Positions 60,101 to 64,000 of a DNA stretch of 64,000 bases are shown here, piece after piece; position 1 is the stretch's first letter; each line of letters begins with the position of its first letter. Both the position numbers and the translations under genes were made by a program. The notes below the pieces were generated by a model, which was not told where the DNA came from, did no database searches, and worked only from the letters and a program-made list of their open reading frames with translations. The stretch spans positions 28,889,708 through 28,953,707 of the forward strand of contig LR990039.1 of assembly GCA_905147135.1 (NCBI GenBank). Direction: 5' to 3'. The stretch is from Blastobasis lacticolella (lineage: Eukaryota; Arthropoda; Insecta; Lepidoptera; Blastobasidae).

Positions 60101-60862
60101 GGTACGCTAAGGCAGCTTTCGCGGCGTGGATAAAGATACCTTCGACTTTCTTTTGTGTTACGATAAAAGAAAATTGCATTACACTATAAAAATATTCAAA
60201 TTAAAAAATATATAATATCAGAATTAACGACCAAGGTTGATCAAGGCCTTTACTGGGAACCCTGAGACTGGTTCAATAGTCTTGGGAGCCACTTGACACC
60301 CCTTGAGAGTTTAAAAAACCCTTATGGCCACGCTAATGGTTCCTGTAGCAACATTTCGTCTCCATCATCAGATCAGCTCACTGATACCATAATATGATAT
60401 TTTTATTTATTTTATTTTATATTGTCATCAAACTTACAAGTGCAAACAAAATTTCAATTCCATTGATTACCGGGAAGTGGGTGTGTAATGTGAACTCTGG
60501 CTTGTAACCAATGAGAATAAATCAAATGATCCCAGTACTTTATAGTTAAAAAAATAGAGTATATTAAGCTCAATGCGGCTAAGAAGCGTACGGGCCACCT
60601 GATGGTAAGCAGTTGCTGACCCTATGATACAATATCAGGGGTATCATAATGTTGTCGACTTATTAATAACCTTTTCACACCCTTGTATTTGTGGCGACGA
60701 TACTTTGCCTACCCCTGTAGAATACGGGCGCGGTGTGTGCGTGTGTATCTGTTTGAACAATGATCTCACCGCTCCATACCGTTGCAGGTGCCGAAGGAGT
60801 TCCACCTGGATTACAGCAAGCTCGAGGGGCGACCGCAGCTGCCTCCGCACGTGCTCACGTAG
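48199..60862 (+). CDS. CNOT2: CCR4-NOT complex subunit 2 (NOT2/Regena)
   Basis: Scaffold subunit of the CCR4-NOT deadenylase, pairing with CNOT3 and binding CNOT1 to control mRNA decay and translation. Seven coding exons in phase: 48199-48459, 55265-55445, 56478-56669, 57317-57521, 58578-58742, 59717-59852 and 60788-60862; 404 residues if exons 1 and 2 are joined directly. The N-terminus MANLNFQQAPRS and a Gly/Pro-rich region match insect Regena. Then come LLDLSEFPSLT, VGMVKQPTSEQSEFTMSSED and FPALPG. The NOT box starts around GIVGLLTFIRAAESDPSLVS, with ALGQDLTALGLNLNSP, YKEDLLFYLFY, WRYHMEEKVW and RGTYYFFDAHNWRK, ending LPPHVLT. It is shorter than fly or human proteins, so one or more variable N-terminal exons may be missing from the 6.8-kb intron 48460-55264. 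Acceptor tttacag sits 3 nt before the ATG. Confidence 0.93.
49381..50682 (-). mobile_element. 5'-truncated LINE with RNase H domain and 12-bp target duplication
   Basis: The main frame is 49516-50586. RNase H residues are intact: IYTDEFKTNSGTGCGVF (Asp), FQAECMGIILA (Glu), ILSDSRAV (Asp) and GNDAADELARRG (Asp), with WIKGHSGSRG between. Upstream, KLQRLACMAVSGCMRTTPTA is the end of the reverse transcriptase, joined after a frameshift near 50600. The element ends in three tetranucleotide repeats (gatagatagata on the plus strand). The flanks atttcaactgaa at 49369-49380 and 50683-50694 are identical, a 12-bp target duplication. Clade is I/LOA/R1-like (RNase H present). Inserted in the large CNOT2 intron. 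Confidence 0.85.
50328..50379. repeat. 24-bp perfect palindrome inside the LINE frame
   Basis: Arms 50328-50351 (ctgtactcgtatgttttggc...) and 50356-50379 are exactly complementary with a ccgc spacer. The LINE reading frame stays open through it (YVLAPAGGPKHTSTEYRG). Confidence 0.85.
51054..51215 (+). repeat. SINE-like family E, diverged copy
   Basis: ttttcactcgtgggtgtcgt, atgttttcgagac, aattatggcaatgacctccc, cctgcagtggactgtcatgg. A shortened relative of 21035-21265 and 62670-62933. Confidence 0.6.
51220..51480 (-). pseudogene. RTE-like LINE reverse-transcriptase C-terminal fragment
   Basis: The minus strand reads PQCLKTKIYDQCVLPVMTYG, TETWPLTVGLIRKLTITQTA and MERAKLGVFLRDRI, the conserved post-palm region of RTE-clade reverse transcriptases. 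Only about 80 codons remain. In CNOT2 intron 1. Confidence 0.75.
51545..51710 (-). repeat. Interspersed repeat (family C-tail), inverted
   Basis: On the plus strand aaacaaagcgtcttcccacc, gtctgtatttatgtacgctt, ttttaatgcggttttcaaag, gtacgcgaacgaagtcgcgc, the complement of the 15155/16250 copies. Confidence 0.6.
51720..53620. other. AT-rich intronic stretch, nothing recognised
   Basis: Part of CNOT2 intron 1. It contains two 'agagtcggtcac' words (52531 and 52903) and a related 'agagtccgtcac' (52724), spaced 190 bp apart, possibly a worn tandem or dispersed repeat. No exon seen. Confidence 0.3.
53628..53745 (+). repeat. Interspersed repeat family A, copy 4
   Basis: acggggtcggcatcaggtga, ggtattgcaaacttctacag, gctgcggtaactgcttacca, tctggcaggccgcgagctca. 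The longest plus-oriented copy in the window. Confidence 0.65.
54270..54845 (+). repeat. Family D repeat with 5S-like upstream block
   Basis: A 5S-like word (gatgggtgaccatttc) at about 54291 precedes the family D body from about 54370: ggcaccacgtggcagttt, gtaatggccaccttaatgg, catcatcagatcaactgac, taccataatgttgcattttc, then tctgatgatataatcaggcg, gaagctggtatggaaaatct, attggtcctttgcaagggac. A second full copy (62410-63235) is interrupted by a SINE, and a third partial copy is at 60228-60500. Confidence 0.7.
56298..56410 (-). repeat. Interspersed repeat family A, copy 5
   Basis: Oligo-T, aactcaaggtggc-like start (ctaaggtggcaaacaaactt), acggcctacctgatggaaag, cagttaccgtagcctatgga, cgtttgcaatacacaac. 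Lies about 70 bp upstream of CNOT2 exon 3. Confidence 0.65.
56810..56895 (+). repeat. Repeat family G, copy 1
   Basis: tagcgtagtcgagtatgata, atagtttgcgagtgttttaa, tacctaattatatgcagttg. The complement of this block occurs at 63560-63650, next to the tandem repeat at the right edge. Confidence 0.6.
57640..58370 (+). repeat. Three-unit array of variable hairpins and a constant block
   Basis: Located in the CNOT2 intron between exons 4 and 5. Each unit has a lead-in (cttNtgggtcg), an inverted repeat (57651-57689; 57898-57932; 58201-58233), a join (ccgcctatg in units 2 and 3) and a constant block starting ggggg-caccagctac (57727, 57943, 58242) and ending agcctaaataataa. The constant blocks of units 1 and 3 are identical by eye over about 119 bp, while unit 2 differs at several sites. 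The stems differ in sequence but stay complementary: 12 perfect pairs in unit 2, and 12 Watson-Crick plus 2 G.U of 15 in unit 3. A partial extra duplication of the tail lies at 58090-58190. Confidence 0.8.
59050..59690 (+). pseudogene. RTE-like LINE remnant in the CNOT2 intron between exons 5 and 6
   Basis: Pieces include WWYIEVQEAVKDKKACFEKR (about 59175), SLAPVYDALDN (about 59300) and EARLRWCGHILRKPQGYAG (about 59455-59515), followed by a frame-broken 'GRPKKRC-DI' region and LVEAVIDRADD-like end. These are the linker and C-terminal landmarks of RTE LINEs, in order. Ends about 25 bp short of the exon 6 region. Confidence 0.75.
60228..60650 (+). repeat. Partial family D copy followed by family A fragment
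   Basis: 60228-60500: caaggttgatcaaggccttt, aatggttcctgtagcaac, ccatcatcagatcagctcac, ttaccgggaagtgggtg (family D 5' half). 60570-60650: gtacgggccacctgatggta, agcagttgctgacccta (family A, inverted). Both in the last CNOT2 intron. Confidence 0.6.
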
Positions 60863-61674
60863 TTCACGCGCGCCATTTCCGACACAATATTGTAGTTTTG
60901 TTATATAAAAGTACAAGTTATAAAACATTAACTTTTATTTAGCAATCCTTTGTGAAGTCGACCAGACAAATACTTATCGTGCTCCGGATATTGAGTGTGT
61001 AGGTGCGGCTGATTCACGTTTGCAAAGCAAATGCGTGTGGTGTGATCGATCATTGTGTTTATTATTTGTCTGGTCAGACTTTTAACGTCATGCCACCTGT
61101 TTTGAGCAGTGTACCATGTCTAATATAAGGACAGCTTTTTTGAAGATGAAATACAAGTCCTATGTAATTTATTGGGTTTCTTTTCTTGGCCCAGTCGTGG
61201 CCTTGCAGCGCTTTGCGTGTGCTCCTCCACTTCCAAACCCGACTATCACCTTTTCTCAATATTACGACCATCCTTATTCCCATTCACACAATCCGCCGTT
61301 TCTCCTATGTTCCCCTTATTTATTGTATGTATCTGCTTGAGTTTTTCCAAGAATCCGCTCAGTGTCTTTCCTTTTCATAGTCCCTGTTCTACTCATAATA
61401 ATAATGTTGCAATGATAATTATACTGCCCTTGAATGATGATGCACGCTCGAAGCGTATGCCGAATGCGAGTGGCGCCATTCAGTAGACGACGCACCCGAC
61501 CCATAGATGAAAGATTATCGAGTTCTGTGCTGGGCATCGTTCGCACTGTAGGGCTTACAATATCTATTCTATTGAGCTGCCGATGAACTGGGAACCTGTA
61601 AGTGAGCCCCTAAAATGTCATTCATATGTTGAACCTAGTTAAACCTTGGCGTTAATGTTCCGGTTGTACTCATG

Positions 61675-61880
61675 CGCGCGAGGGAGGTCCGCCTTGACCA
61701 TGATCCAGAATTTGGCCGATCACTGCCATCTGACATCCATGACCCTGTACAGGGGAACCTGACTAGATTGGATAATGGTTACACTGAATGTGGAGATTTC
61801 ATCACGATGTTTCCCCTCACCGTAGGAGCATCGGTTAGTGTTAACTAATGTAACTCAGAAAAGAGTAGTCACTGTAGTTT
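61675..61880 (-). repeat. SINE family B, inverted
   Basis: gggaggtccgccttgaccat, gatccagaatttggccgatc, gaccctgtacaggggaacct, gattggataatggttacact, cgatgtttcccctcaccg, agcatcggttagtg. The tRNA-like head is truncated. Confidence 0.65.
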
Positions 61881-61979
61881 GTATAGAGAGATTTTTGTAA
61901 TGGGTACGAAACCATTAGCCACTGACATTCGATGAACCTATGATCTGCCTAGGCTGACTTGTCTTATTTGGTGAATAAA

Positions 61980-62140
61980 CAATAATCAAAACCACGACTT
62001 GCCGTATCAATCACGCGTCGTACACTTATATTAGAAACACATAGAATATGAATTTTAACTAATACTGCTGCAAATTACCCATTTAAATACATATTTTCCA
62101 TAACCAAATAAGACAAGTCCGTTTGGACAGATTTTACCTA
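61980..62140 (+). repeat. Interspersed repeat family F, copy 2
   Basis: aaccacgacttgccgtatca, atcacgcg, acacatagaatatgaatttt, aatactgctgcaaattaccc, aataagacaagtccgtttgg. Matches 24268-24440 block for block. Confidence 0.65.
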
Positions 62141-62409
62141 TTGTACGTATACGAAACCGAACAGTGAAAATATCACATCGTAAACTTGCAACTCCCCGGT
62201 TTTATACGGAATTCCTCGGAGGATCGTGACCTAAATACTTTTTCAAGTGGAACTCGTTTGGCCGTGAGCCGTTGGGAATACATCCATGGTTCTCTGCTTC
62301 GTTTTCTAAAATATTGCAAAGATTTGTCGCAGTATCTTTAAACATAAGGTTTGCAATTTTTATGAGTAGGAAACTGCTAAGCCCTTTGCTATAGTTTTGT
62401 CATTGAAAG

Positions 62410-63235
62410 GTAAAGCGAGGTTGACCCAGGTCTTCAGCTAGAGACCCTAGGACCAGTTTCAGGCACCACATGACAGTTTTTAACAGAATAAGTAACCGTA
62501 ATGGCCACCTAATTGGTTTCTAGGCGGAAATAGGCATTTCCGATTCAGACAGGCGTCTAGTCCTTCCCCCATCATCAGATCAATTGACTAATACCATAAT
62601 ATTGCATTTTCATACATTTACATGTGTATGAAATATTCAATTCAATTGATTATACTGGGAAGTGGGTCACCGTGGGTTGGCCGTGTGGTGACCGGCAGAA
62701 TAGAATAACACCAATCCCTTACGCTCATGGGTGTCGTACAAGGCGACTAATGTTTTCGAGGCAAAGATCAAGAGTCTCCGTAGTCTGGATAATGGGCAGC
62801 AGCAGCATTTTCCATTGTTATATTTAAACACTGCGACCAACCCGCCTGCCAAGCGTGAAGATTATGGCAATAACCTCCCCTTTCGTGGGAGAGGCCCAAA
62901 GTCCTGCAGTGGACTGTTACGGACTGTGATCGTGAAGTGGGTCAAATCCCAGGTCAGGGAAAGGATATTCTCAGGGTCTGATGATATAATCAGGTGGCGA
63001 TGAATTTTTAAAAAGGGAATAGACAGTAGATTATTATTACGCCTACTAAAGGCATAATATCTGAAGCTGGTATGGAAAATCTAATATACTTGAACACAAT
63101 CTGAACGGCTTGGGAAGCAATTGTGATCACATTATTGCAAGGATTAGATGTTGGTCCTTTGCAAGGGACATGTTATTGTAAACAATCTTAAAATTCTATT
63201 CGATCTTTTAAATACTCTTTTCAAAATTCAGAATA
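62410..63235 (+). repeat. Family D repeat interrupted by a SINE
   Basis: The body matches 54370-54845 on both sides of an insert: 5' part to gggaagtgggtca, and 3' part from tctgatgatataatcagg through gaagctggtatggaaaatct and ggtcctttgcaagggac. The insert at 62670-62933 is absent from the 54-kb copy. Confidence 0.75.
62670..62933 (+). mobile_element. Family E SINE-like insertion with 11-bp target duplication
   Basis: 264 bp flanked by identical gaagtgggtca at 62659-62669 and 62934-62944. The start ggccgtgtggtgaccgg resembles a Pol III A box. The body matches 21035-21265. This gives the ends of the family and shows it moved after family D was in place. Confidence 0.75.
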
Positions 63236-63559
63236 AATAAGGAATAAATAGGAATTATTTTCCCGCTAAACAGAATATTTTTCCTAATTATTGTAATTTG
63301 TGAATGTTTTTCCTCATTTGAAGCAAATAAATTAGTGAAGTGAATTTCCCGCCGCTCGGTTTCCTCGACGTGAGGTACAGTGGAGTTCATTATAAGTACC
63401 CTTCCATGTACATTTATATTTGAAACCTTGGTAATACTCACATATTAATGAACTCGACTGTACTACAGGAACTCACTCGCAGCTTACTTCCAGCAAAGTT
63501 GAGAAATTTTTAGGTACGAAATTTTAACATGAAAATATGAGTGTAGATAAAGTAATGTA

Positions 63560-63650
63560 TGATGAAACTGCATATAATTAGGTATTAAAACACTTGTGTC
63601 AAACTATTTTCATACTCGGCTACGTCTCGTATAATAAACAGACACTCATG
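63560..63650 (-). repeat. Repeat family G, copy 2
   Basis: The complement of 56810-56895: aactgcatataattaggtat, taaaacacttgtgtcaaact, attttcatactcggctacg. Confidence 0.6.
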
Positions 63651-63706
63651 TTTTACTACCCCCTTTTATATGTCAGTTGCATAAACTACTATTAAGTTAC
63701 AGCTAT

Positions 63707-64000
63707 AATGAAAATATTATGGGAAATGTATCATAAAGTAATTTTTTTAAATTTTATGGACTGACATAAAAAAGTGTATCCTTAAACGACTGATTTAGAA
63801 TATGTAATTGGAACATTATGATATGAGTGTAGATAAACTTCTATTATGTTACTTCTGTAATGGAAATGGTATGGGAAATGCTGTAAAATTTTATAGACTG
63901 GCATGAAAAAAGTTTGTCTTTAAATGTCTGCCTTCGAATAAGTAATTGGAACATTACGCTATGAGTGTAGCTAAAAAATATTTTTGTATCGGGGATTCTC
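63707..64000 (+). repeat. Tandem repeat of about 150 bp running off the right edge
   Basis: Unit 1 from 63707 (aatgaaaatattatgggaaa) and unit 2 from 63859 (aatggaaatggtatgggaaa) share atgggaaatg, gactgacat/gactggcat, agtaattggaacatta and atgagtgtagataaa/ctaaa. A third atgagtgtagataaa at 63537 suggests an older partial unit. Incomplete at the window end. Confidence 0.7.

Larger units (their letters stand above)
60863..64000. other. Downstream of CNOT2: repeats only
   Basis: 3.1 kb without a recognised gene. There is no canonical AATAAA immediately after the CNOT2 stop; TTTATT-rich sequence follows. The frames at 61116-61486 have no recognised domain. Listed repeats occupy most of 61.6-64.0 kb. 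Confidence 0.45.

Overview
This is a 64 kb window of a eukaryotic nuclear genome, almost certainly a moth or butterfly (Lepidoptera). It is AT-rich and has short GC-richer exons with GT/AG introns. The proteins are clearly insect-like, and the spacers are full of short SINE, MITE and decayed LINE copies of kinds common in Lepidoptera. I found no prokaryotic, organellar or viral genes, no CRISPR array, and no intact tRNA or rRNA gene. All gene models were built by eye from protein similarity, splice consensus and reading-phase continuity. None has transcript support.

Layout. (1) 152-4683, minus: the 5' half of a mitochondrial glutamate carrier gene (SLC25A18/22 type), which runs off the left edge. 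(2) 9320-11882, plus: a five-exon gene with a TATA box, encoding a 221-residue secreted alanine-rich protein with Trp/Pro-rich ends, probably a cuticle or other structural protein. (3) 15408-31255, plus: a complete NMDA receptor subunit 1 gene (Nmdar1), 16 coding exons and 951 residues, with a candidate GC-rich promoter and untranslated exon near 13.8-13.98 kb and a second, intronic 3' end at 30.3-30.4 kb. (4) 39671-41220, minus: a complete V-ATPase subunit E gene (Vha26), five exons and 226 residues. (5) 48199-60862, plus: CNOT2 (Regena/NOT2) of the CCR4-NOT deadenylase complex, seven recognised coding exons, with a candidate untranslated first exon near 44.0-44.3 kb. These genes do not form one pathway; this is ordinary mixed gene order in an insect.

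The rest is introns and spacers rich in mobile DNA. There are tRNA-derived SINEs of at least two families, a 264-bp SINE-like insert with an 11-bp target duplication nested inside another repeat, a 535-bp hAT-type MITE with near-identical 8-bp target duplications, and a 5'-truncated RNase H-bearing LINE with a 12-bp target duplication. A decayed PIF/Harbinger element sits in an Nmdar1 intron, and there are two decayed mariners and several RTE/Jockey-like LINE remnants.

The most unusual structures are three. A three-unit array in a CNOT2 intron (57.64-58.37 kb) has units that pair a conserved block with a hairpin whose stem sequence changes while complementarity is kept. A tandem duplication of the end of Nmdar1 coding exon 12 and its splice donor has its second copy split by a MITE with 20-bp terminal repeats. 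In the predicted Nmdar1 glycine pocket, alanine replaces the serine found in fly and vertebrate subunits.
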